NCBI RefSeq assembly: GCF_008831285.2
Contig: NC_045144.1
Location: forward strand, 24,875,716 to 24,939,715
Direction: 5' to 3'
DNA length: 64,000 nucleotides
DNA from: Nymphaea colorata
Taxonomy: Eukaryota; Streptophyta; Magnoliopsida; Nymphaeales; Nymphaeaceae
Under the pieces are notes generated by a model. It was not told the origin of the DNA. It did not search any database and saw only the letters and a program-made list of their open reading frames with translations. Position 1 is the stretch's first letter. Every line of letters begins with the position of its first letter. This document shows positions 35,396 to 46,206 of the stretch, piece by piece. A program made the translations under genes and the position numbers.

Positions 35396-37050
35396 AATCG
35401 CAACTCTCTATGCTATTTAAAAATCTGAGAATCCTACTACTATTAATTGGATCTTATTTCGGTCACCAAACCAGACTATTAAGTCTATCGGATTCAGATA
35501 CGTAACTGACAAAGAAGATCTATTGGCATTCGCTTGCACTGAATTCCAATTATTCCATTACGCAATGTGGTTTGGACGAATATAATGTCACTCATAATAT
35601 TTCACAAGCAAATTCCCAAATATTAATGCTGGTATATTCCCGAAATTCGCCGTCTGCTGGTTACAACTTGCTTTATGTACTTCTCAAAATAATATTAAAA
35701 CTTTTAAAAATAATTGTATCTTTAATATCAAGTTGACCAGAATAAGCTTATTTTTTACATTATTTAGAGATTCATATGCCCCAAGTTCCAACTTAGTTTG
35801 AGTCAACGCCGGCCTCACCTGGATAATCTTTGTCTGCAATCCGTCATCCAAGTATTATTGAAAATTATTAATTGGGCACGTGATGTACCTACCCCTTAAA
35901 TTTTATTTTCTTTTCTTTTTTTTTCTTTTTTTTTAGTTTGGTCTGACATGTTTGGTGTAGAAAGCATGTCATCACAATGGTTGCGGCTGATTCCATGGCA
36001 ACATAATGTTTATGACGAATACAATGTTTGATTTATACATGTTTTGTCATCCGCAATATTATATGCAGCACATTCGTTTGATTTTATACTTCTGTCATCT
36101 TTCGATATACATAATAAAAACCAGATTGCAATGATTACAATGTATTTTTTTCGATTTAACCTTACAGATATGATCTTAAGAAAACATATATGAAATTAAT
36201 CATTTTTTAAATTAATAAGTTATTGGGAAACATATAATAAATTGATCATTTAACTATCTGTATATTTATAACAAGTCAAATTGAATGGCTTTCCTTATAG
36301 AGTGACGAATTTTCACGCAAGATGGAACAACCCTACTTTTAAAGGAATTTTTTGGCTTTCTTGCTTTCTTGAAACTACACAGTCGTTATGATGCTAAGAA
36401 TTCATGAGCAGCTTTTGTCTATTGCAAGTAAATAAATGTGAGTCTCGCCATATGAAAGTATGTTCTTGGATGGTTTCGTGTTTAACTTCAAGAGACGTAG
36501 CATAGCACAGCATATCAGCATTAAAGTTTTAACGAAATAACGACACAAACCGTAGACATTGTGTAGTTAAGTGGCAGATACAACAGTCAAAGAGCACATT
36601 GTGTTATGCGTCACAAAATTTCATGTCAAAGTGTTGGCACATTCCGTGGCCATTATGCTTACCTAAACAGCTTATGTCGCAACAAATTCAACCAACACAC
36701 CATGGCCATTTCATCCGTAATAGTGTAGGCAACGGGACTTGTAGTGGTGGAGTTTTAGCTGTCACGATTACCTATTAGCAACAGAATTGTGAGTATCAGC
36801 GACTGTCAAAGCCTAGATATATTCATAATTGCCATGTAGACATATATAACTTAACCTTAAGCTTAAACGGAGGGGAAACATCCTTAAAAGAAACACATAC
36901 ATTTATTGTACATGGAAACTAACACATCGACTACATGACACTCAGATCTTCCATTGACATAAAACACAATTAAGCAGCGTCCAAAGCTCCAATAGTAGAC
37001 CAATACAGAGATCATCACAATAGAAACTATTATATATATATATATGTATT
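34610..37050. other. Intergenic, no gene recognised
   Basis: Contains a 26-bp tandem duplication (TTAATAGACCAATCT at 34836 and 34859), a sequence near 35220 that resembles the tail repeat in reverse, and a (CT)n and (TA)n tract at 35357-35394. Stretch 35940-36800 has scattered GTCACAA and GTCGCAACAA motifs that resemble transposon subterminal repeats, without recognisable ends. Confidence 0.4.
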
Positions 37051-37051
37051 A

Positions 37052-37905
37052 GCTTACATTCAGCTGGTGCAAGAAAGCAGCTCTTCCAATCATATTCATG
37101 CATGGCTGCAACTTCCGAGATGGACTTCGTCTTAATGCTAAGCAGATAACTTACATCTAAATATTGAAGTGCAGCTTCCAGTCTGCATGGCGAAATGAAA
37201 GGTCATCTCCGGCAACCCTTCATATGGATCACCATTATTCTCTACATGGTGACACAGATAATCCTGTTTAGCTGGATAGAAGCATTCATGGTTTATGACG
37301 TTAGCCACCGCATTTGCGACTTGATCGTACACATCTTTTGCAAGATAAGTCAGTGTGGTACCCGAGTCTATAATGATCGATCTGCATCTCCAACAATGCA
37401 GTCATCTGTGCACCACCAAATTGTATGTTGAGTCTGTTGTTTCCGATGCTATGTCAATTAGGTTGAGCACATAATATGCCTGAGGACCACTGTGCATCGC
37501 ATTTCTTGACCCTTCCTGCTGAAACTCTGCGTCCTTACTGGATTGAGCTGTCTGACGTGATTTCATTGCTATTGGAGGAAGACAGTAGGCAATTATCATC
37601 AATAGAAAGCCAATCTGATTTACAAGTGAGAGGACACTCCGAGGCAACAGTCAGAACTTCAAGCAAGGAGGATAGAGGCATCCTGATGAACACAACAGAG
37701 ACAATTCTGAAGCTTGACGTGCCAGCATGTCAAACAAGAGCGTTCCAGATCATTCTATGAAGATTGTCTCATAGAATATAATCCACAAGTTTGATATGCA
37801 CCATGAATGGCATTCATGCAAGCTGCAGAGCAGTCTCTTGTAGGTATGACTGAAGTGGATCAACATTTTGGCCGAGCGGATCACAAGCACAATCATATAT
37901 GAGTG
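37052..37905 (-). pseudogene. Nepenthesin-like protease copy C, heavily eroded
   Basis: Aligns with codons about 118-451 of copy A on the minus strand: ACATTCAGCTGGTGCAAGAA at the stop end, then the 37190-37400 part (MYDQVANAVANVINHECFYP, YEGLPEMTFHF) and the second catalytic region (37350-37390). Copy C differs from A by many single-base deletions spread along its length (for example GATCTGCATCTCC against GATCTAGCATCTCCC), so no frame persists beyond about 60 codons. N-terminus, signal peptide and proximal promoter are missing; distal upstream sequence follows from about 37930. Confidence 0.88.
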
Positions 37906-37929
37906 CAATGAATGGTGATGATTTCAAAA

Positions 37930-38740
37930 GTTAACGACTGATTTGATTCATTATGAATGAATGGGAGACAGAATGTACTAAAAAGAAAAAGTGATAGGTA
38001 TTCTCATATAATATTAGTTTACACTTTCTTTCTCTGCATCTTTATCTCAACCGTTAAGTGGGTGAATGTGATATGGGCTGAATATATATATATATATATA
38101 TATACTGATCATATCTATTGAATGCTGGATCTTGACTGGTCCTTAAAAATTAAAAACCTGTCATTAAAAAAGTACCAACTATTTATCTGCGGCAATAGTG
38201 AATGATGATTTTGCCAACTATTTATCATACTTCCAGGCTTTTCATTTTACTCATCTGATAAATTATCTAGCATCTTTCTATCTGGAAAGATGCCTAACCT
38301 GACCCTACAAATAACAGACATTATCTATGTCTACAGTGACCTTGCACATTATATGTGCTGATCTTCTAAACTTGTCATGATTCATTATTTATTTTCCGAT
38401 GGTGAAATAAGTACATTTTATTTAGGATCTTGCTCACTGACGCTAGGAAAGATCTCTATAGAATGTACTGATTTTTTTAATTGGTTCAGTCTTAACACAA
38501 AAAATAGGGTCGATTGAATGCTAGTTGGGTCTGGCCCGTGGCGATCATTTACCAAAGAAACATTCAATTTATGAGTCATTTGACCCAAATCATGAAAATG
38601 TTTAATTGATAACATAATTTTTCTGGTCTGACTAAGAAAAAAAAAGATGGCTATTCATTGTCAGACACTTCCAAGATTTTATTATCTAGCTAGCCATAGC
38701 TTCAACTTCATCCACATTTTCTTTTCCTTTCGTGCCTTCT
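37930..38740 (-). repeat. Protease upstream region and tail, copy C
   Basis: 37934-38104 aligns with 17962-18110, including ATCTCAACCGTTAAGTGGGT and a following (TA)n tract; 38130-38260 with 32610-32740; 38450-38560 with 20590-20700. Confirms that copy C came from the same duplicated unit. Confidence 0.75.
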
Positions 38741-38856
38741 CTGCCTGCAAATCAAAATAAAGTTCTTAATTAAGTACCAATTCATCCATATTTTCTTTTC
38801 CTTTCGTGCCTTCCCAACCTGCAAATCAAAAAAAGTTCTTAATTAAATGTTAAAAT
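38708..38856 (-). repeat. 74-bp tandem duplication with splice-acceptor-like ends
   Basis: The block TCATCCACATTTTC to AAGTTCTTAATTA occurs twice with a 74-bp period (38708, 38782). On the minus strand each starts with TTTGATTTGCAG followed by an open A-rich stretch (AGGCACGAAAGGAAAAG). The same acceptor-like context occurs once at about 12740-12770. It could be a duplicated terminal exon of a lost gene. Confidence 0.65.
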
Positions 38857-38879
38857 TAATCATTATTAAAAATTAATTT

Positions 38880-39071
38880 CTATTTGAAGTACGACTTGGA
38901 AACAACCGGATTTCTATCAACCCATCCACCTACAATTTCTTGCCTTTCTGCACCAAATTTCCATATCAATTCTTCATATGGAACAACCTCCCTGACAGTA
39001 GTAGCTTTATTTTCCTGCTCAATTTTTGCCAGCCCCCTTGACAACTGCTCTTTTGAGGGTCTTGTAAGCAT
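38880..39071 (-). CDS. Exon-like open frame of unknown family
   Basis: 63 codons, minus strand, starting MLTRPSKEQLSRGLAKIEQE and ending NPVVSKSYFK before TAG; it contains YEELIWKFGAERQE and VGGWVDRNPVV. The amino-acid composition is balanced and looks coding, unlike neighbouring spurious frames. An AG acceptor could sit at the upstream edge (TTACAAG at about 39062). The right side abuts the 1.9-kb duplicated segment, so upstream exons may have been cut off. I do not recognise it. Confidence 0.4.
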   Translation of the reverse strand: MLTRPSKEQLSRGLAKIEQENKATTVREVVPYEELIWKFGAERQEIVGGWVDRNPVVSKSYFK

Positions 39072-39073
39072 AT

Positions 39074-40980
39074 TGTATGGTAAGGTATTGTAAGCATATT
39101 GTAAATTTATTTTTGTAATTTGTTAGCAACTAAAAAAATCCTAAAAATAGCGATAATTCAGAAAAAATCTAGAAAAATGTTTTCTATATAAAAGAACTCA
39201 TTACAATATCACACACATAATAAATATTCATAAATCTTCATCTATGGACATAATGATAACGACATGATTAAGATGATAAAAATTGAGGTCTTAAAGACTT
39301 ACAAATATGTTTTACTGTTTTTACATCATATTATAAAACAATTAAAATAAGCAACCTATCTATTCATCTTCTTCACCTTTATTATAATATTCAAACTCAT
39401 TTTGCTTCATTGTCTTCATCCCCTTCAAGTGGAACGTCCTCACCAGCATATGCAGGCTCACCTTCTCAATGTTCAAAAGGAGTAGGCCACAATGAGGCTC
39501 CATCCTTTCACATCAAATTCCTGAGATGATCACTACTGCTCAGAGTGTCATTGTCAAAATTCAAAGCAATTGCAAATTCCAAATAATGGCTATTAATGGT
39601 GCTAGGGTCACTCTCAAAAAGCATGTTTTTTCTTCCAGCAGCCACAATTCCTCATCTGTTCACTTCAAGCCTTCCAAGATAGTCAAACAAACTGAAACAT
39701 TCATCTCCAAAATATTTTTATGGTATGACAAATGACAACTGCAATTTCCATGTGGTGAAACATGAAGAGGTAATCAGTAATCTGTGGCTCGAGGTGGTCT
39801 CCGTGGCAGAGCTACATCTGGTGTGGGCAATTACCGACATCAGCCTACAAATTTGGCCTTATTTACATATGTAAACATAATTGAATTTAGTTTTTTTTTT
39901 TCATATGAGTGCCCCTTCAAGTTTAAAATTTAATCTTAGAATGCCCCTCAATCAGAAATTTCTAGCTCTGACACTGGTGGTCTCCCTATCTATTAGTTCC
40001 ATTCGCATGAAAAACTGGACTTTACTTGTTAAACGATAGCATGACATTTTCAATTTGCAATCAAAATTGGAAATCATTGATGAGATGCAAGTATGAATGG
40101 TAAGAAATAATTTATGGAAACCATTATTGTATCTTATCAAGTTATTTAAGGGTCCCTATCAATAGGATGTAGGAAATCAATGGATTTCTTGGATGAAGGC
40201 CTTCACACATTTTAATGGTTGCATAGATAAACCCTGAGGTCATAAACATATTTGGTTTGCTTGGCCTTTTACATTAAGTACTCCATTGCTAAAGTTTATC
40301 TTTCATTATTAATTTTTAAGGTGATAAATTATTTAAAAGTCATTTAAGTAAAACATATATATATATATAATAAACGTTATGCTACATATAAAATAGGTTT
40401 ATGCAACCCCTGGAATCCAGCCGTATAATTGAATCAAATATATTTTACTTGCATAATAAGTTCTAGAGTGTTTGGGGTCTTATTGCAAACCAACTTAAAT
40501 TCTTTCTTCAACTTAAATTCTTTCTTTTTTTTTCCGTAATGCAGTCTAAAGAAGCATGGTTTGAACAATTCATTTCCTTTCTATTCAAACAAGCTTTTAT
40601 AATTATTTGTTTCTTTCATTTTGTTTCCTCTCCCTTTCTCCACAATTCCTTTCTTTTCCTTTCTTTCCTTTTTATCCTACTTTCCCTCCATCGAGCACTT
40701 TGAAATGACCTTATATAAGAAGTTACATGGGGAAATAGGTCGCTACTGCTGTACACTTGTAGCTCCTTTTATCTTGAGAATCAGGACAATCACAGTGCTA
40801 TTAAACTTCTTCACCATTCTTCTTATTCCAAAGAAAAGTTCAACCATCTTGATTATGTCATGACTGATTACTCCTTGGTACTGTTGAAAAGGGACATGAA
40901 GGATCCATATGTACTGAAGCACTCTCCGCTTTCAACTAAAGTTGCATACTTCACTTCTTTTGCTAAAACAGGTCTTATGA
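39074..40980 (+). repeat. 1.9-kb segmental duplication, copy 2
   Basis: Direct copy of 618-2540. At its left edge GTAAGCATATTGTA occurs twice around GTATGGTAAGGTATT, suggesting a small rearrangement at the junction. Homology ends after AAACAGGTCTTA. The reading frames seen in copy 1 are disrupted differently here. Confidence 0.85.
39802..39976. mobile_element. hAT-type MITE, family 1, copy b (175 bp)
   Basis: Same insertion as 1311-1499. Flanked by perfect GTGGTCTC octamers (39794-39801; 39977-39984). The left terminal repeat has lost one base (CGTGGCAGAG); the right end reads TAGCTCTGACACTG. Confidence 0.9.
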
Positions 40981-40984
40981 GGAA

Positions 40985-43900
40985 AGTATTTATTGGGTGG
41001 CCCTAGGGTCAAAAGGCTGCCCTTGGCCCCGACTCAATATGGGCTGGGTACCTGTTAGGACGAGACCCGGCATCGACCAAGACCTCTGCCAGATGCCGAT
41101 CCTCTCCCAAGATCTCTCGGAAGAGCCATTGGACAAAACTAAAAACAAGTTATTTACAAGATGAATACCCAGCCGGACAGCAACCCCGGCTCAAAAATCC
41201 TTGGGAAGTAAAATACAGGAGAGGTTACCCACCCAAAAGCTTGAACCTACTACAAATTGCTAGAAGGTTGTGAGGCTAGTACAAGCGCGATCAATACATG
41301 AATATCTCTCCTCACTCAACAAACCATTCAAGCATGCACATCCAACACATCCTGTCATACATGCCTAGGACGGCCAAACCATACCCAAGCCCGTAGGTGG
41401 TCAGGCAGCCCACGGTCATGTTTTCGGCACTTGTGCCTCCAAGGTACCACTGTGATGCCAAGGCTATTGCCGGGTATAAAGCAAAAGACCCAAAGAATCC
41501 CATTGTTATACGGAGGGAAGAAGTATACCTGCCAGTCGGTCCCGGCTTAGGGCAGCAAAGGACTCAGGTGAGAACCGGCAGCTTGGGCTGCCCTCGAGTA
41601 TTTCAGCAACCGAGGATGAAGGACTCGGCCCACCTGGCCAGGGAAGTGAAAGCTTCTGCCGATTGCTGCTGGAATACGAGAGGGGTATCCTTCTCGGCTA
41701 CGCACTCCTTGCTGGTGATGAGTAGGCTCCAGTGGATAGAGGCTCGGTTGCCTCGAAGGTGAAGGCGCTCCTTGATTCTGCCATAGAGGATAGGTCCGCC
41801 TTGGTGAGGATAAGTAGGAGGGTCTTGGTTGGGTTGAGCTGAGCTGGGTCTGATGTGACCTTGTCTGGGCTCGACCAAATGCTAGGCTCGGTTGTGGTTA
41901 AGAGAGGTAGGTTCGGGTATGGCTAATATGTAGGTGGCATGCAGTGAGGTTAGGTCTAAAGGGCAAGGGTAGGATGGGAATGAATGATTAGGTGTTAGGG
42001 TCGGTTGGCGCAAGGTGGCGACACTTCCTCTACTTTAGGAAAGTCTCACATTGGCAACGGCTAGTGATGAGGTGGCCGCGGATTATGGCAAGAGAGTTGT
42101 GCGTAATGGATAGGAAGGACGAGGGGCCGTTATGGAAAGGTATGGCGCGTGGAGAAATTGGAAAGGCGTGGGGGAATGAAGGGTTGGATATGGCAAGGGG
42201 TAATGGCGCATGGAAGGTTTCTTGTTTTGGAGCTAAGAGATCACGGGCTAGGATCTCGGGGCGGTTATGGAAAGTGGGGAAAGGGGAAGCCGTGGAGGTG
42301 GCTGGCTCCTACCTTTTTGGAATGCATAGGAGTGGGACACGCTAGAGGGGGACTTGCCTTTGTGGTGGACCGTTACAAAGAGGACTGTTGGCGCTCGAGG
42401 GAGGCTGCTCCATCCAATAATTCTGGCAGCGAGAGAATTGCAAAATGTGGCTGGCGGCTTGGGTTTCTCAACACCTAGCATGAGCTCTCAATGAAAAGCC
42501 AGAACTGCCCTTTACAAATTACACCTTAAGAAAATATGGTGGTTATAATCCATGGGCAATCCTAGAATGTTTTCGGGGCAACGGCTAGCTGTTTTGGTGA
42601 GGTGTGGCCAGAAAGTTGCCGACGCACAGCCGGTCTTCATCCGTCACGCACAGCTCCACCGATACTCCTCTGATTCCAGCCAAACTAGGCCAAGACACTA
42701 GTAACTAATGGGCGTCCAAACTGATATGCATGACTTCACACACCAGTTTTGTTGGAACCTGCCCCTTGTTCTAGCTGTGGTTGTGGCGGTTCCAGCAGCT
42801 TAGATCCAACTGAAGAATAGGATCTCGATGGCCGTCGAATGACAGCTTTCTCCGAATCTCTTTTCCACTACAAATGTTGAATGAGGGCTGTCGGTGGTTA
42901 GAGATGTCTCGATCAAACTCAGGGTTCAGCCTTAAGATTCCGATGTAGAACTGCCCCGTGGAAAGGATAGAACCGTGCCGTCCCTAAGCAGCTTCTTCCT
43001 TCACCCGATCTAGGATCTACAACTAGTTTTGCCATTTTAAAACCCTGGACCATGCAAGATGGGCCAGATCGTGTGCCTTAGGGCTAGTTCATTCAGATCT
43101 ATAGAACAACCTTCAAATGGAAGTACCAAGGGAGAACGGGTACTTGCCTATCTTCAAAGGATGCCGGTCATCGATGCTACATAGGAAGAAATCACCCAAG
43201 TGTTGAACTCATTCTCCTATGCAGCCTTCCCATAGATTAATCCCAGCCTCTAAACGTCCTTGTGGTAAGGACGAATGCACCATGGATTGAATAATACCTT
43301 GCTGGTTGGGATACATAGGTGGTATGAAGAACCATTGAAGGAGGTCGCTGGTAGCCCCTTCACGAGATCTACAACCTTGAATCCACTCGGCTATGGAAGA
43401 AAGGACTTTAATAGAGAGAAGATGAAGAGAAAGAGGAAGCCCATGGGTGAAACAAGAGCTCCGACCACGCCGGTTGGGGTTGGAGAAGAGCTCTGGCCAC
43501 CGTCGGTTGAGAACAAGTGGAGAAGACAATCCCCATGCGGAGAAGGAGAGTGAAAACGATACTCAATTCTTCATTGGCATAAAATGTGTAGGGTTTCCCC
43601 TTTGTACAAGACTTATATACATCAAAAGTGTCTCGGTTCTAAAGCTCTAACCTGAGATGAGACAAATGCAAAACGATTCTAAGTGTCTCAAACTGAGACG
43701 TTACAAAAGCAACTAAAACAAAGTGCTAAAGCAAATCAAACATGGGCGCAGATGTTGATCCATTTGCGACCGCTCAAAGATCTCAGACTGGTGAATCCAA
43801 GGGGTAACTTACCTAGGTTCGCCCTAGGCGGCTCTGTTGTTTTGGTAAACGTTTCGACATCCGCTTTGATCTGGCCTAAACCGAGTTGTGGTCCACTATT

Positions 43901-44185
43901 CTGATCTTCAATCTCCACGGAACTCAGCTCCAGCCAGACTCTCTCCTTTCAGCCTTTGCTGCTCCACACTCACCTCCCACTGCAGCCACATGAGTGTTGC
44001 CTAAAGGGAATCCAAGAGTTGGTCCTTCAACCTCGCCTAGGTGCCTTGTGGTGCCACCCATCGCGTGCGCTTGACCCGACACGCGTGGGCCCTGGTCGAC
44101 ACCTTCGGCATGGTTAGCTGCCCTGCTGCCGCAGCAATGGCCCCTATCTCGCCTTCAGTCACACTGCTGGCTGGCCTCGGCATGG
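40985..44185. other. GC-richer block, no gene recognised
   Basis: Base composition changes sharply at about 40985 and returns to AT-rich at 44189. Several overlapping open frames of 60-120 codons occur on both strands (for example 41397-41762, 41992-42345), as expected from higher GC content; none shows a domain I know. The block could be an unrecognised LTR element or foreign insertion. No LTR ends, primer binding site or polypurine tract were found. Confidence 0.35.
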
Positions 44186-44188
44186 TTA

Positions 44189-44285
44189 ACTTGAAAAACT
44201 CTCCAATCTCCAAATTCATTTTCAAAACAAGTTCAAGTCACTATTCAAAATGAATTTTGGTTCTGGAATCCAAAATCTCAATGCA
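44189..44285 (+). mobile_element. Fragment of the long LTR, 3-prime part
   Basis: Matches 26170-26283 of the gypsy LTR in the same orientation (ACTTGAAAAACTCTCCAATC, ATTCATTTTC, CAAAATCTCAATGCA). It is cut on the right by the N gap and joined on the left to the GC-rich block. Confidence 0.75.
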
Positions 44286-44385
44286 NNNNNNNNNNNNNNN
44301 NNNNNNNNNNNNNNNNNNNNNNNNNNNNNNNNNNNNNNNNNNNNNNNNNNNNNNNNNNNNNNNNNNNNNNNNNNNNNNNNNNNNN
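44286..44385. other. Assembly gap, 100 N
   Basis: Second 100-N block. LTR fragments of opposite orientation lie on its two sides. Confidence 0.99.
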
Positions 44386-44390
44386 AAAAA

Positions 44391-44965
44391 CAATGCTATA
44401 TTTAATAAAAGAGAGCATGATTCAATCACAAAATGAAATATTCTCTCATCTTTTCATTCTCCCAATGCACTTGAGCATAACATCTTGTCTGTAAAAAGCG
44501 ATTGAATGTTATCTCCTTTGGCCATGAGAAGATGAAGATGAGAAAATGAAGAACGAAAGACAATGCTATATTCAATAAAAGAGGAAACATGATTCAATCA
44601 TGAAATAAAAGGTCCTCTCATCTTTTCATGCTCCCAACGGATTTGAGCATAGCCTCTTGTCTCTAAAAGAACATTGAGTGCTATCTTCTTTGGCTATGGG
44701 AAGAGGAGGAAGAGAGAAAATAAAATAACAAGAACAAGGCTATATTAAAAAAATAAAATAACAACAAGAATATATTCATGAAGTGAAAGAACAACAACAA
44801 TAAGAATATATTAAAGAACATGATTTAATCATAAAATAAAATATCATCTCATCTTCTCATTGCTCCCGGTGCACTTGAGCATAGCCTCTTGTCTCTAGAA
44901 AGAGGTTGGGTGCTATCCCTTTGGCCATAGGGAGATGAGGATGAGAAGAGAAAATGAAAGAGAAA
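44391..44965. repeat. Tandem repeat of about 172 bp, three units
   Basis: CAATGCTATATT starts units at 44391 and 44561, and CAAGGCTATATT at 44735. Each unit includes CATGATT(C/T)AATCA, TCTCATCTT, TTGAGCATA, CTCTTGTCT and a Gly/Lys-like purine block. The third unit carries an extra AATAAAATAAC expansion. Confidence 0.85.
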
Positions 44966-45261
44966 TGAGATGGATGATGGTTACATACCTCTAATGAGAA
45001 ATGACTAAGGAAGATGAACACCTTCACTTGAAGATTCCTTTGAGTGAAGCTCTAAGATGATGCCTCCAAAGGGTTGTAACTTGCTCCAAGTTGGAGAGGA
45101 AAATGGAGAGTGGAAGAGAGAGATAAAGAGAGCTTAATAGAAACTCTAAGTCTTCAAGTGAGAATACACTAGAGTTTCCCCAAGGACCAATCTTGCCAAG
45201 AGGGGGATATTGGGGGGTATTTATAGAGGATTTTAGAGACAAAACCCAAAATTTAAATTTT

Positions 45262-45472
45262 TTGACTCAAAAAGACTAAAATCACCCTCTAAAAGGAGGT
45301 TTTTGGTCAAAAGGAAGGAAAATCGATCTTGTTTACCAAAGAGACTAAAATCACCCCCTAAAAGGATGTTTTGGTAAAAAAGATGGGCAAATTGGTCTTG
45401 TTTACCCAAAAAGACTAAAATCACACTCTAAAAGGAGATTTTTGGTCAAAAAGAGAGGCAAATCGTCTTAAA
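45262..45472. repeat. 70-bp tandem repeat, three units
   Basis: AGACTAAAATCAC recurs at 45273, 45342 and 45413 (69 and 71 bp apart), each time followed by CTAAAAGGA and TTTTGGT(C/A)AAAA. Lies within the LTR-like region. Confidence 0.9.
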
Positions 45473-45645
45473 TGCTTGATTTGGATCTAAACTTGGGTTT
45501 TGGATATAATTTAGATCTAAAAGTTATATTTTGGTTTTCATTTGGATCTAAGAGTTGTATTTTGGATTTGAATCTTGTGCTTAAATTTGAGTTTCGCACT
45601 TGGATAAAACATCATAATCTTTTAGAAAAATTTGGGGTGATTACA

Positions 45646-45742
45646 GTTACAATATACCAGTAGGCTGACCAGCTATGTTGGTGCCTTGAGCTTGGTTGTA
45701 CCATTTTAAACTAAACAACAGACAAAAGTCATCAATCCAGTC
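45646..45742. other. Short spacer
   Basis: No feature seen between the LTR-like edge and the hairpin. Confidence 0.5.
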
Positions 45743-45903
45743 AAGGCCTTTTTCTGCATTAGTAAGAGCCCTTGGGCTCCGGCAATGTCAAATTGACATG
45801 CATCAGGCATCCATGAACAGACAAGGCCTTGAGGAAGATGGATGCCCGACGGTTATGGCTTTGACATTAGCGGAGGGCTCTTACCAATGCAGAAAAGGGC
45901 CCT
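45743..45903. repeat. Long imperfect hairpin (161 bp)
   Basis: Outer arms TTCTGCATTAGTAAGAGCCC and GGGCTCTTACCAATGCAGAA pair with one mismatch; AATGTCAAA and TTTGACATT continue the stem; an inner stem pairs GGCATCCAT with ATGGATGCC. The loop is about 25 nt. Could be a small MITE without a clear target duplication or a microRNA-like precursor; no known microRNA sequence was recognised. Confidence 0.7.
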
Positions 45904-46206
45904 AACCATTGATAGACACATGAAGCCTGCTGCTTTGACAAGTGAAAAAGATGAAAGAATTGTTAGAAGAGATTTCACAGCCTACAAAGAATGAAAAGAA
46001 GTGAATAGAAGAATAATGATAATCTCTCATGCCATAAATACATCTTTTATGCAATAGAAGAAAAAAACTCTAAATTAACACTTGTAAGGGACATTAAAGT
46101 AAAGCCACGTACCATTCATGAGCAGATTATGCAATTTGTCAATTTGTCAATCTATTGTTTTTAGAGACATGGAGATAGTTCTGTTAGATTATACGAATCT
46201 GGTTAT

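Larger units (their letters stand above)
44386..45645 (-). mobile_element. LTR-like sequence with internal tandem repeats
   Basis: On the minus strand the right edge reads TGTAATCACCCCAAATTTTT, almost the same as the solo-LTR start TGCTAACACCCCAAATTTTT, and is followed by the pentamer GTTAC (45646-45650). The left edge lies in the gap, so no target duplication can be checked. The interior does not align with the 3.9-kb LTR beyond the first 25 bp, so this may be a different family sharing the LTR start. Confidence 0.5.

Noticed and set aside
41397-42345. Open frames of 117-121 codons in the GC-rich block
   Set aside because: Several frames on both strands are open at once, as expected from composition; none matches a known family.
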